A stretch of DNA of 5,816 nt from the NCBI GenBank assembly GCA_036501535.1, contig DASYAE010000150.1:1-5816 (forward strand), in the 5' to 3' direction. The stretch is from DASYAE01 sp036501535 (GTDB lineage Bacteria > Actinomycetota > Actinomycetes > Streptomycetales > Catenulisporaceae). Positions 1-5,700 of this stretch are shown here, piece after piece (position 1 is the first letter of the stretch; the number at the start of each line of letters is the position of its first letter). Position numbers and translations under genes: made by a program. Under the pieces are notes generated by a model. That model was not told the origin of the DNA. It saw only the letters and a program-made list of their open reading frames with translations, and ran no database searches.

Positions 1-763
1 CGCCTCCGGCGGCACCTCGCTCATCTCGCTGTACGGCTGGTCGACCAGCCCGCTGGTCGAGTACTACGTCGAGGAGAACTACAGCGGCTCTCCCAACGCA
101 GCGGGCACCTTCGAGGGCACGGTCAACAGCGACGGCGGCACGTACAACATCTACGAGCACCAGCAGGTCAACCAGCCCTCGATCCAGGGCACCGCGACCT
201 TCGAGCAGTACCTGGCCATCCGCACCTCGCCGACCAGCAGCGGCACCATCACCTTCGGGAACTTCGTCAACGCCTGGGCCAGCCACGGGATGAACCTCGG
301 CTCGATGAACTACCAGATCCTGGCCTCCGAGACGTACAACAACGGCAGCGGCAGCGACAGCGTCTCGATCGGCGGCGCGGTCGCCACGACACCGCCGAGC
401 ACGATGCCGCCCACCACCGCGCCGCCGACCAGCAGCGCGCCGACGACTCCGGCCGGCGGCCCCGGCTCGTGCAAGGCGACGTATGCGGTCACCAGCAGCT
501 GGACCGGCGGCTACAACGCCTCGGTGACCGTGGCCGACAGCGGGTCGTCCGCGATCAGCGGCTGGAACGTCGGTCTCGGCCTGGCCAGCGGGGACACCAT
601 CACCAGCTTGTGGAACGGCGTGAACAGCGGCACGACCGGTTCGATCTCCGTGAAGAACGAGTCCTATAACGGCTCCCTGTCGCCAGGGGCCTCGACCTCG
701 TTCGGATATACCGCGACCGGCAGCAGTTCGACGGCACCGAGCGTCAGCTGTACGAGTTCGTAG
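1..763 (+). CDS. Secreted endo-1,4-beta-xylanase, GH11 + CBM2 (5'-partial)
   Basis: This is the C-terminal 253 residues of a GH11 xylanase (EC 3.2.1.8), which hydrolyses internal beta-1,4 bonds of xylan outside the cell. The reading frame starts at base 2, and the signal peptide and N-terminal strands lie off the left edge. Residues 1-123 match the GH11 jelly roll. The nucleophile Glu is in PLVEYYVEENY (Glu20, bases 59-61). The thumb hairpin is PSIQGTATFEQY, followed by FVNAWASHGMNLGSMNYQI. The acid/base Glu is in LASETYNNG (Glu110, bases 329-331). A Pro/Thr/Ser linker (about residues 124-156) leads to a CBM2 of about 94 residues, bounded by Cys157 and Cys250, a likely disulfide. Its candidate binding aromatics are Trp167 (SWTGGY), Trp204 (LWNG) and Tyr222 (ESYNGSL). 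CBM2 binds cellulose or xylan and holds the enzyme on plant cell wall. The gene is convergent with the CE7 esterase. Family assignment is secure; the CBM2 ligand is not. Confidence 0.95.
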   Translation, partial: ASGGTSLISLYGWSTSPLVEYYVEENYSGSPNAAGTFEGTVNSDGGTYNIYEHQQVNQPSIQGTATFEQYLAIRTSPTSSGTITFGNFVNAWASHGMNLGSMNYQILASETYNNGSGSDSVSIGGAVATTPPSTMPPTTAPPTSSAPTTPAGGPGSCKATYAVTSSWTGGYNASVTVADSGSSAISGWNVGLGLASGDTITSLWNGVNSGTTGSISVKNESYNGSLSPGASTSFGYTATGSSSTAPSVSCTSS

Positions 764-807
764 CTCGCGCGAGCCTGCCGCGAGATAGGCGCTGACAGGC
801 GAACACC

Positions 808-847
808 GTCGGGCCGGTCCGGGTCCCTTTCCCCGGGCCGGCCCGAC
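808..847 (+). terminator. 16-bp stem-loop after the xylanase gene
   Basis: The arms 808-823 and 832-847 pair over 16 positions around an 8-nt loop (TCCCTTTC). It lies 44 bp past the xylanase stop and 17 bp past the stop of the convergent CE7 gene. Fifteen pairs are Watson-Crick. Pair 818/837 is a U-G wobble in the rightward transcript but an A/C mismatch in the leftward one, so the hairpin is better formed in the xylanase mRNA. There is no U-tract, which is common for GC-rich actinomycete terminators. A smaller 12-bp palindrome (GCTCGCGCGAGC, 763-774) directly follows the xylanase stop. Confidence 0.75.
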
Positions 848-864
848 ACGCGTCGGATGTCAGA

Positions 865-1905
865 TCAGGCCTCTGCGGTTCGCGGCCCGGCGGCGCCGAC
901 ACCCGCTGCAGCGGCAAGGTGTTCGCGCAGCCAGAGCAACTGCCGCCGGGTGTGCACCGCCTCGCCGCCCTCGTGACCGTTGAATCGGTATACGTGGATG
1001 GAGCGCTCCGGCCGCTGCGACGTGCCGTTCGCGGTGCCGTAGTGGTTGTAGGCCGCGAACACGGTGCTCGGCGGGCAGGTGGTGTCGCGCAGGCCCGCAC
1101 CGAAGTGGGTCGGAGCGGTCGCCCGCCGGGCGAAGTTGACCGCGTCGACATAGGACAAGGTGTGGCGCACCGCCTCCTCCGCGTCCCGGTGCACGGAGAG
1201 ATAGGCGGCGATCTCGCCGAAGGGCGAGGCGTCGGTGATGTCGATCGCGCGCTGGACGTGGCACAGGAACGGCGCGCTGACCAGCACGGCGGCCAGGTCC
1301 GGCACGAGACCGGCCACCGCGAGCGCGATCCCGCCACCCTGGCTGTTGCCCACGACCGAGACCCGCTGCGGGTCGACGCCCGGCAGGGCTCTGACAGCGG
1401 TGACCGCGCGCGCGGCGTCGGTGATGAGCCTGCGGTAGTAATACTGCCCGGGGTCGAGGATGCCCCGGGTCGCCGGGCCGAGGCCCCCGGTCGGCACGCC
1501 CCACGGATCCGGGGTGTCGCCGCCGATGCCGTACTGGTCGCCCTGTCCACGGCTGTCCATGATCACGTGTGCGTACCCTGCGGCGGGCCAGGCGAGCCGT
1601 TCGTGCGGCAGCCCGCGGCCGCGGCCGTAGCCGCAGTACTCGATCAGGGTCGGCAGCGCCTCGTCGGTGCCGGCGGGCCGGGTGTACCAGGCCCGGACCG
1701 GGTCGCCGCCGAACCCCGAGAAAGTGACATCCCAGGTCTCGAGCAGGTCGAGCCCGGTCGGCTCGGACCGGGCCGTGCCGAGGAGCGCCGGGCCGTCGCC
1801 CGCGGTCGCCAGCGCGGCGCGCCAGTAGGCGTCGAAGTCGGCCGGCTCGCGCACGTCGGGCAGGTAGCGCTCGAGCTGGTCGAGCGGGAGGTCGAACTGC
1901 GCCAT
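865..1905 (-). CDS. CE7 acetylxylan esterase / acetyl esterase, cytoplasmic
   Basis: An alpha/beta-hydrolase of 346 aa, close to the family's usual 320-340, belonging to carbohydrate esterase family 7 (acetylxylan esterase / cephalosporin-C deacetylase). It would remove O-acetyl groups from xylo-oligosaccharides. The CE7 signatures occur in order: RGQ at 119-121 (MDSRGQGD), the nucleophile elbow GNSQGG with Ser188, Asp274 in GLRDTTCPPS, and His311 in the HE motif (NGHEGG). The oxyanion-side loop is IEYCGYGRGRG at 89-99. There is no signal peptide, so it should act inside the cell on imported acetylated oligosaccharides. I chose the ATG at 1903-1905 (MAQFDLPL) because GAGGA lies 5 nt upstream; an in-frame ATG at 1921-1923 has no such site. 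The gene lies 82 bp downstream of the lacI-type gene on the same strand and is probably co-transcribed with it. The preferred substrate within CE7 cannot be read from sequence. Confidence 0.92.
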   Translation of the reverse strand: MAQFDLPLDQLERYLPDVREPADFDAYWRAALATAGDGPALLGTARSEPTGLDLLETWDVTFSGFGGDPVRAWYTRPAGTDEALPTLIEYCGYGRGRGLPHERLAWPAAGYAHVIMDSRGQGDQYGIGGDTPDPWGVPTGGLGPATRGILDPGQYYYRRLITDAARAVTAVRALPGVDPQRVSVVGNSQGGGIALAVAGLVPDLAAVLVSAPFLCHVQRAIDITDASPFGEIAAYLSVHRDAEEAVRHTLSYVDAVNFARRATAPTHFGAGLRDTTCPPSTVFAAYNHYGTANGTSQRPERSIHVYRFNGHEGGEAVHTRRQLLWLREHLAAAAGVGAAGPRTAEA

Positions 1906-1987
1906 GGCGGTCCTCGCTGTCATGGATAGGCGCTGTCGTCGATCGGCGCTGTATATATGGCCGACGGACGGCTCCGCGAGCGGTTTC
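1906..1987 (-). other. 82-bp spacer between the regulator and CE7 genes
   Basis: This short same-strand gap holds the CE7 ribosome binding site and one AT island (GTATATATGG, 1951-1960) that stands out in GC-rich surroundings. Read leftward it gives a TATATA-like -10 about 45 bp before the CE7 start, but no recognisable -35 lies at 16-18 bp. A small 4-bp hairpin (GCTC/GAGC, 1971-1981) is too weak to be a convincing terminator. I infer read-through from the regulator gene, with a possible weak internal promoter. Confidence 0.35.
1911..1915 (-). promoter_or_regulatory. Ribosome binding site deciding the CE7 start
   Basis: Read on the minus strand this is GAGGA, 5 nt before the ATG at 1903-1905. 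It falls inside the coding sequence if the upstream ATG at 1921-1923 were used, and no purine-rich site precedes that ATG. This supports the shorter 346-aa protein. Confidence 0.7.
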
Positions 1988-3028
1988 TCAGCCTTCGGAC
2001 GCCGGCGGCGCGGAGCTCTCGCGCACCACCAGCTCGGTGACCAGGTCGAACCGGCTGGTCGTCAGGTCGACCCCGCGGGCCAGGTCGATCACCATCCGGG
2101 CCGCCGTGCCGGCCATCTCGTGCAGCGGCTGGTCGATCGTGGTCAGCGCGGGGTCGGTCCACGCGGCGACCGGGAGGTTGTCGTAGCCGACCACCGACAG
2201 CCGGCCCGGCACGTCGAGGCCGAGCCGGCGCGCCGCCCGCAGCACGCCGAGCGCCTGCATGTCGGACCCCGCGAAGATCGCGGTGGGCGGGTCGGCCCGG
2301 TCGAGCAGCGCGGTGCCGTGCTCGTAGCCGCCCTGGACGTAGAAGTTGCCGTAGCGCAGCAGGTCCGGCTCGACCGGCACGCCGGCCTCGTCGTGCGCGA
2401 AGCGGAATCCGGCCAGCCGGGCCCGGCTGCACAGCACGTCTTCGGGGCCTGCGATCATCGCGATGCGGCGGTGGCCGAGCTCGAGCAGGTGCCGGGCGGC
2501 CAGCAGGCCGCCGTTCCAGTTGTTCGAGCCGACCGTCGGCACCGAGGCGGTGGTGGCGCTGTCGGTGTCGACGACCACGAACGAGATGCCCTGGCGGCGC
2601 AGCTGCTGCTGCTGGGCTCTGGTCGGGCTGCTCAGCACGAACAGCACGCCGAGCGGGCGGCGGGTCAGCACCGTGTCGAGCCACTGCTGCGGCGGGTGGT
2701 GCCGGCCGCCGAGCTGGGAGAGGGCGACCTCGAGCCCGGCCGCCGAGGCCACCGACTCGACGCCGCGGATGATCTCCATCGCCCAGGCGGAGTCGAACTC
2801 GTGGAAGACCAGGTCGATCTGGCCCGAGCCGTCCTGCTGCTTGCGCGAGCGGCGCCGGTAGCGGTGCCGCTCCAAGCTCTCCTCGACGCGGGCCCGGGTC
2901 TCGGGCGCGACGTCGGCGCGGCCGTTGAGTACCTTGGAGACGGTCGTGACGGAGACACCGACCTCGTCGGCAATGGTCGCGATCGTCGCGGATCTGGAGC
3001 CCTCGTCGGCAAGATCCTGCGTGGTCAT
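1988..3028 (-). CDS. LacI-family transcriptional regulator
   Basis: A sugar-responsive DNA-binding protein of 346 aa, likely the local repressor of the xylan genes. Residues 14-37 form the LacI helix-turn-helix (TIADEVGVSVTTVSKVLNGR), followed by the usual VAPETRARVEESLER helix. Residues 71 to about 335 are the periplasmic-binding-protein-like sensor and dimerisation core: IDLVFHEFDSAWAMEIIRG, NNWNGGLLAARHLLELGHRRIAMIAG, RLAGFRFA, AIFAGSDMQALGVLRAARRLG, and VVGYDNLPVAAWTDPALTTIDQP. The usual hinge-helix signature (YxPN..AR.L) is missing and is replaced by a basic stretch, YRRRSRKQQDGSGQ (57-70). I chose the ATG at 3026-3028 because GGTGAG precedes it by 6 nt; a TTG at 3050-3052 would add eight residues and has no site of its own. 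The gene is divergent from GH3 and upstream of CE7. Control of both by this protein, with a xylo-oligosaccharide as inducer, is inference from context. Confidence 0.95.
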   Translation of the reverse strand: MTTQDLADEGSRSATIATIADEVGVSVTTVSKVLNGRADVAPETRARVEESLERHRYRRRSRKQQDGSGQIDLVFHEFDSAWAMEIIRGVESVASAAGLEVALSQLGGRHHPPQQWLDTVLTRRPLGVLFVLSSPTRAQQQQLRRQGISFVVVDTDSATTASVPTVGSNNWNGGLLAARHLLELGHRRIAMIAGPEDVLCSRARLAGFRFAHDEAGVPVEPDLLRYGNFYVQGGYEHGTALLDRADPPTAIFAGSDMQALGVLRAARRLGLDVPGRLSVVGYDNLPVAAWTDPALTTIDQPLHEMAGTAARMVIDLARGVDLTTSRFDLVTELVVRESSAPPASEG

Positions 3029-3034
3029 CGAAAT

Positions 3035-3040
3035 CTCACC
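3035..3040 (-). promoter_or_regulatory. Ribosome binding site of the LacI-type gene
   Basis: On the minus strand this reads GGTGAG, 6 nt before the ATG at 3026-3028. It supports that start over the in-frame TTG at 3050-3052, which lies upstream of it. Confidence 0.65.
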
Positions 3041-3048
3041 TGTTTTCC

Positions 3049-3060
3049 ACAAAACTTTCG
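3049..3060 (-). promoter_or_regulatory. Candidate operator upstream of the LacI-type gene
   Basis: The 12-mer ACAAAACTTTCG shares its last ten bases (AAAACTTTCG) exactly with the GH3-side candidate operator at 3241-3250; only the outer left half-site differs. It lies between the LacI -10 candidate (3064-3069) and the ribosome binding site, about where transcription would start, which suits autorepression. A second small dyad, GTTTT-CCAC-AAAAC (3042-3055), overlaps it. Binding by the LacI-type protein is inferred. Confidence 0.45.
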
Positions 3061-3063
3061 GCG

Positions 3064-3069
3064 AGTTTA
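3064..3069 (-). promoter_or_regulatory. Candidate -10 element of the LacI-type gene
   Basis: The minus strand reads TAAACT, a good TANNNT -10 hexamer 35 bp before the start codon. At 17 bp spacing the -35 would be CCGCTG, a poor match, so the promoter is weak or activator-dependent, or the real one lies elsewhere. Confidence 0.35.
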
Positions 3070-3099
3070 GCAGCGCGGTGACGCTTCAGCGGCCCATCG

Positions 3100-3113
3100 T
3101 GAAATCCCTTTCA
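3100..3113. promoter_or_regulatory. Small dyad TGAAA-N4-TTTCA between the divergent promoters
   Basis: The arms TGAAA (3100-3104) and TTTCA (3109-3113) are perfectly complementary around TCCC. The GAAA/TTTC core resembles the other half-sites in this region, so it could be a weaker operator at which a dimer or a loop forms. It is short enough to arise by chance in an AT-richer spacer. Confidence 0.25.
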
Positions 3114-3184
3114 GAGTGACCGCCACGCTACCGTGTCAACCCGCCGCCCATGCCGGACGCGGTAGTGGGCCTCCACAAGGAGCC

Positions 3185-3213
3185 TTGACGCGGTGCGAAG
3201 CTGAGCCTATGTT
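3185..3213 (+). promoter_or_regulatory. Sigma-70-type promoter for the GH3 gene
   Basis: TTGACG (3185-3190) and TATGTT (3208-3213) are separated by exactly 17 bp. This fits the housekeeping (HrdB-like) consensus well and is the best promoter in the window. Transcription would begin near 3220, giving a leader of roughly 110 nt before the GH3 ATG. That leader contains the CGAAA/TTTCG cluster just past the start and then the 13-bp inverted repeat. Confidence 0.6.
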
Positions 3214-3227
3214 ACCGCAAACAATCC

Positions 3228-3250
3228 CGAAGATGTTTCGAAAACTTTCG
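3228..3250 (+). promoter_or_regulatory. Cluster of CGAA/TTCG half-sites, candidate operator of GH3
   Basis: Two inverted repeats overlap here: CGAA-N5-TTCG (3228-3240) and CGAAA-AC-TTTCG (3239-3250), with TTTCGAAA (3236-3243) a perfect palindrome in the middle. Equivalent half-sites recur every 10-11 bp, about one helical turn. The cluster starts about 10 bp past the predicted transcription start, a normal place for a repressor to act. From memory, CGAA/TTCG-type inverted repeats have been reported upstream of Streptomyces xylanase and xylobiose-uptake genes; this should be checked. Which protein binds here is inferred. Confidence 0.5.
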
Positions 3251-3284
3251 ATAGCCGTGCCCTCCGGGGGCGTGCATATCGGCC

Positions 3285-3313
3285 GTGGGATCGACGCAGA
3301 GCGTCGATCCCAC
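3285..3313. repeat. Perfect 13-bp inverted repeat in the GH3 leader
   Basis: GTGGGATCGACGC (3285-3297) is followed by AGA and then its exact reverse complement (3301-3313). It ends 19 bp before the GH3 ATG and about 65-95 nt into the predicted transcript. As DNA it is a 29-bp operator-like dyad; as RNA it would fold into a stable 13-bp hairpin with a triloop. No U-tract follows, and the ribosome binding site at 3322-3327 stays outside the stem. It could be a roadblock operator, an mRNA-stabilising 5' hairpin or an attenuator; the sequence does not decide among these. Confidence 0.7.
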
Positions 3314-3321
3314 AGCACAGC

Positions 3322-3327
3322 GAGAGG
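3322..3327 (+). promoter_or_regulatory. Ribosome binding site deciding the GH3 start
   Basis: GAGAGG lies 5 nt before the ATG at 3333-3335. The longest open frame begins at a GTG at 3285, but that codon is inside the inverted repeat and the added 16 residues look non-coding, so the ATG is preferred. Confidence 0.7.
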
Positions 3328-3332
3328 CTTGC

Positions 3333-5684
3333 ATGACTACTCGAGCGTCCGTGGGCGCAGCAGCGTCCGACGACACCGCGCGCTGGCGGGATCCCGGGCT
3401 CTCGCCCGGGGAACGCGCCGATGCGCTGATCCCCCTGATGACCCTGGAGGAGAAGGTCGCCCAGCTGGTCGGGGTGTGGGTCGGCGCCGACGCGTCGGGC
3501 GGCGGCGTCGCGCCGCACCAGGCCGACATGAAGGAAGGGGCGCCCTGGAGCGAGGTCATCCGGCACGGACTCGGCCAGCTGACCCGGCCGTTCGGCTCCG
3601 CGCCGATCGACCCGGTGCTCGGCGCGCGCTCGCTGGCGGCCTCGCAGGAGCAGATCGCCGCGGCCAGCCGGTTCCGGATCCCGGCGCAGGTGCACGAGGA
3701 GTGCCTCACCGGGTTCGCCACCTGGGGGGCCACCGCTTACCCGGCGCCGCTGGCGTGGGGCGCCGCGTTCGACCCCGCGCTGGTCGAGGAGATGTCGGGG
3801 CGCATCGGGCGCTCGATGCGCGCCGTCGGCGTGCACCAAGGCCTCGCCCCGGTGCTCGACGTCACCCGCGACTACCGCTGGGGGCGCACCGAGGAGACCA
3901 TCGGCGAGGATCCCTACCTGGTCGGCGTGGTCGGCGCGGCCTATGTCAGGGGCCTGGAGAACGCGGGCATCGTCGCGACGCTCAAGCACTTCTCCGGCTA
4001 CTCCGCCTCCCGCGGCGGCCGCAACCTCGCCCCGGTCCCGATGGGGCAGCGCGAGCTGGCCGACGTCATCCTTCCGCCGTTCGAGGCGGCCCTGCGGCTC
4101 GGCGGCGCGCGCTCGGTGATGAACTCCTACGCCGAGATCGACGGCGTTCCCGTGGCCGCGGACGAGGACCTGCTGACCCGGCGGCTGCGCGAGGACTGGG
4201 AGTTCTGCGGCACCGTGGTCTCCGACTACTTCTCCGTCCGGTTCCTGCAGACCCTGCACGGCGTCGCCGAGGACGCAGCGCACGCGGCCGGGATCGCGCT
4301 CAAGGCCGGGATCGACGTGGAGCTGCCGACGGTCGACACCTTCGGCGTCCCGCTGATCGAGGCGGTGCGCTCCGGCACGATCGACGAGTCGCTGATCGAC
4401 CGCGCGCTGCGCCGCGTGCTCGCGCAGAAGGCGGAGGTCGGGCTGCTGGACGCGGACTGGCAGCCGCTGCCGGCCGGCCTCGAGGACCTCAGCCTCGACA
4501 CGGAGGCCGACCAGGACGTCGCGCTGCGCCTGGCCCGCGCGTCGATCGTCGTGCTGCGCAACACCGGCGGGATCCTGCCGCTCGGGCAGCCGCACACCGC
4601 CGGACAGCGGATCGCGCTGGTCGGCCCGGTCGCCGACGATCCGATGGCGATGCTCGGCTGCTACTCCTTCCCCGCGCACGTCAGCGCGCACTCGGGGCAC
4701 GGACTCGGGCTCGAGATCCCGACGCTGCGCGCGGCGCTCGGCGAGCTCATATCAGACCTGGACTACGCGCCGGGCTGCTCGGTGAACGGCGCGGACGACT
4801 CAGGGATCGCCGAGGCGGTCGCCGCGGCCGCGCGCGCGGACGTGTGCGTCCTCGCCGTCGGGGACCGCGCCGGGCTGTTCGGCCGCGGCACCTCCGGCGA
4901 GGGCTGCGACGCCGCCGACCTGAAGCTGCCCGGGGCGCAGGAGGCCCTGCTGCACGCGCTGGCCGACACCGGCAAGCCCGTGATCGGCGTCTTCGTAACC
5001 GGCCGGCCGTACTCGATCGGCTCCGTCGCCGGACGGCTGGCCGCGGCCGTGCAGGCGTTCTTCCCCGGCGAGGAGGGCGGGCACGCGATCGCCGGGGTGC
5101 TGACCGGCCGGGTCAACCCGAGCGGGAAGCTGCCGGTGGAGATCCCGGGCGAGCACGCGCCGCAGCCGTCGTCGTACCTGCGCTCGGCGAACGCCTCGCG
5201 GCACTCCGGCAGCTCCGTCGATCCGACGCCGCTGTTCGCCTTCGGGCACGGGCTGTCCTTCACGTCCTTCGGATTCGAGGACCTGGTCATCTCCGCGACC
5301 TCCGTTCCCACGGACGGCACGGTCGAGGTCTCGTGCACGGTGCGCAACACCGGCGCCGTGGCCGGCGCGGAAGTGGTCCAGCTGTACCTGTCCGACCCCG
5401 TCGCGCAGGTGGTCCGGCCGCTGCGCTGGCTGGCCGGGTTCGCACGGGTGCCGCTCGCGGCCGGCGAGGCGCGGCGGGTGACGTTCCGGCTGCACGCGGA
5501 CCGGACGTCGTTCAGCGGGCTGTCCGGGTCCCGGATCGTCGAGCCGGGCGAGACCGGCGTGGCGCTCGGCGGAGGGTCTGACCGGCTGCCGCTGACCGGA
5601 TCGTTCACGCTCACGGGGCCGGTGCGGGTGCTTGGCGCCGACCGGGTCCTCGACACGCCCGTGTCCGTGCACGATCTCCCGTAA
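3333..5684 (+). CDS. GH3 beta-xylosidase / beta-glucosidase, cytoplasmic
   Basis: A complete 783-aa glycoside hydrolase family 3 enzyme that would release terminal beta-linked xylose (or glucose) from short oligosaccharides. There are three domains. The TIM-barrel domain (about 30-370) carries HEECLTG (121-127), RWGRTEETIGEDPYL (182-196), LKHF (217-220) and the nucleophile Asp298 in VVSDYF (bases 4224-4226). The alpha/beta sandwich domain (about 395-640) carries the acid/base Glu523 in GTSGEGCD (bases 4899-4901), then LKLPGAQEALL, GRPY, VQAFFPGEEGG, NPSGKLPVEIP and FAFGHGLSFTSF. The fibronectin-III-like domain (about 660-745) carries VRNTGAVAGAEVVQLYL and RPLRWLAGFARV. There is no signal peptide or membrane segment, so it acts in the cytoplasm on imported sugars. 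Both catalytic residues are present and length is normal. The HEEC form and the xylanase context favour beta-xylosidase, but GH3 specificity is hard to read and beta-glucosidase or dual activity is possible. It stops 16 bp before the convergent GH31 gene. Confidence 0.96.
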   Translation: MTTRASVGAAASDDTARWRDPGLSPGERADALIPLMTLEEKVAQLVGVWVGADASGGGVAPHQADMKEGAPWSEVIRHGLGQLTRPFGSAPIDPVLGARSLAASQEQIAAASRFRIPAQVHEECLTGFATWGATAYPAPLAWGAAFDPALVEEMSGRIGRSMRAVGVHQGLAPVLDVTRDYRWGRTEETIGEDPYLVGVVGAAYVRGLENAGIVATLKHFSGYSASRGGRNLAPVPMGQRELADVILPPFEAALRLGGARSVMNSYAEIDGVPVAADEDLLTRRLREDWEFCGTVVSDYFSVRFLQTLHGVAEDAAHAAGIALKAGIDVELPTVDTFGVPLIEAVRSGTIDESLIDRALRRVLAQKAEVGLLDADWQPLPAGLEDLSLDTEADQDVALRLARASIVVLRNTGGILPLGQPHTAGQRIALVGPVADDPMAMLGCYSFPAHVSAHSGHGLGLEIPTLRAALGELISDLDYAPGCSVNGADDSGIAEAVAAAARADVCVLAVGDRAGLFGRGTSGEGCDAADLKLPGAQEALLHALADTGKPVIGVFVTGRPYSIGSVAGRLAAAVQAFFPGEEGGHAIAGVLTGRVNPSGKLPVEIPGEHAPQPSSYLRSANASRHSGSSVDPTPLFAFGHGLSFTSFGFEDLVISATSVPTDGTVEVSCTVRNTGAVAGAEVVQLYLSDPVAQVVRPLRWLAGFARVPLAAGEARRVTFRLHADRTSFSGLSGSRIVEPGETGVALGGGSDRLPLTGSFTLTGPVRVLGADRVLDTPVSVHDLP

Positions 5685-5700
5685 GGGCGGAGCGGCGGCG

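Noticed and set aside
1921..1923. Upstream ATG as start of the CE7 gene
   Set aside because: No ribosome binding site precedes it. GAGGA sits correctly before the ATG at 1903-1905, and MAQFDLPL looks like a normal CE7 N-terminus.
919..1929. A 336-codon + strand frame opposite the CE7 gene
   Set aside because: No recognisable motifs. The minus-strand frame has a full Ser-Asp-His triad and the CE7 RGQ and HE signatures.
3050..3052. TTG as start of the LacI-type gene
   Set aside because: It lies upstream of the evident GGTGAG site and within the candidate operator; the ATG at 3026-3028 fits better.
3128..3165. CTACCG ... CGGTAG inverted repeat upstream of the GH3 promoter
   Set aside because: Only 6-bp arms separated by 26 bp with imperfect flanks; not distinguishable from chance.
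3285..3287. GTG as start of the GH3 gene
   Set aside because: It is the first codon of the inverted repeat, has no ribosome binding site, and adds 16 residues with no family similarity.
3393..3410. Hairpin (7-bp stem) early in the GH3 coding sequence
   Set aside because: CCCGGGC/GCCCGGG arises naturally from GC-rich codons for PGLSPG; no independent reason to think it regulatory.
3207..4700. A 497-codon antisense open frame over the GH3 gene
   Set aside because: Low-complexity Arg/Gly/Val-rich translation with no family motif, as expected opposite a GC-rich gene.
3116..5581. An 821-codon open frame on the + strand overlapping the GH3 gene in another frame
   Set aside because: Extremely Arg/Gly/Ala-rich with no recognisable domain. 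It is a shadow frame produced by high GC content; the GH3 frame carries all catalytic motifs.
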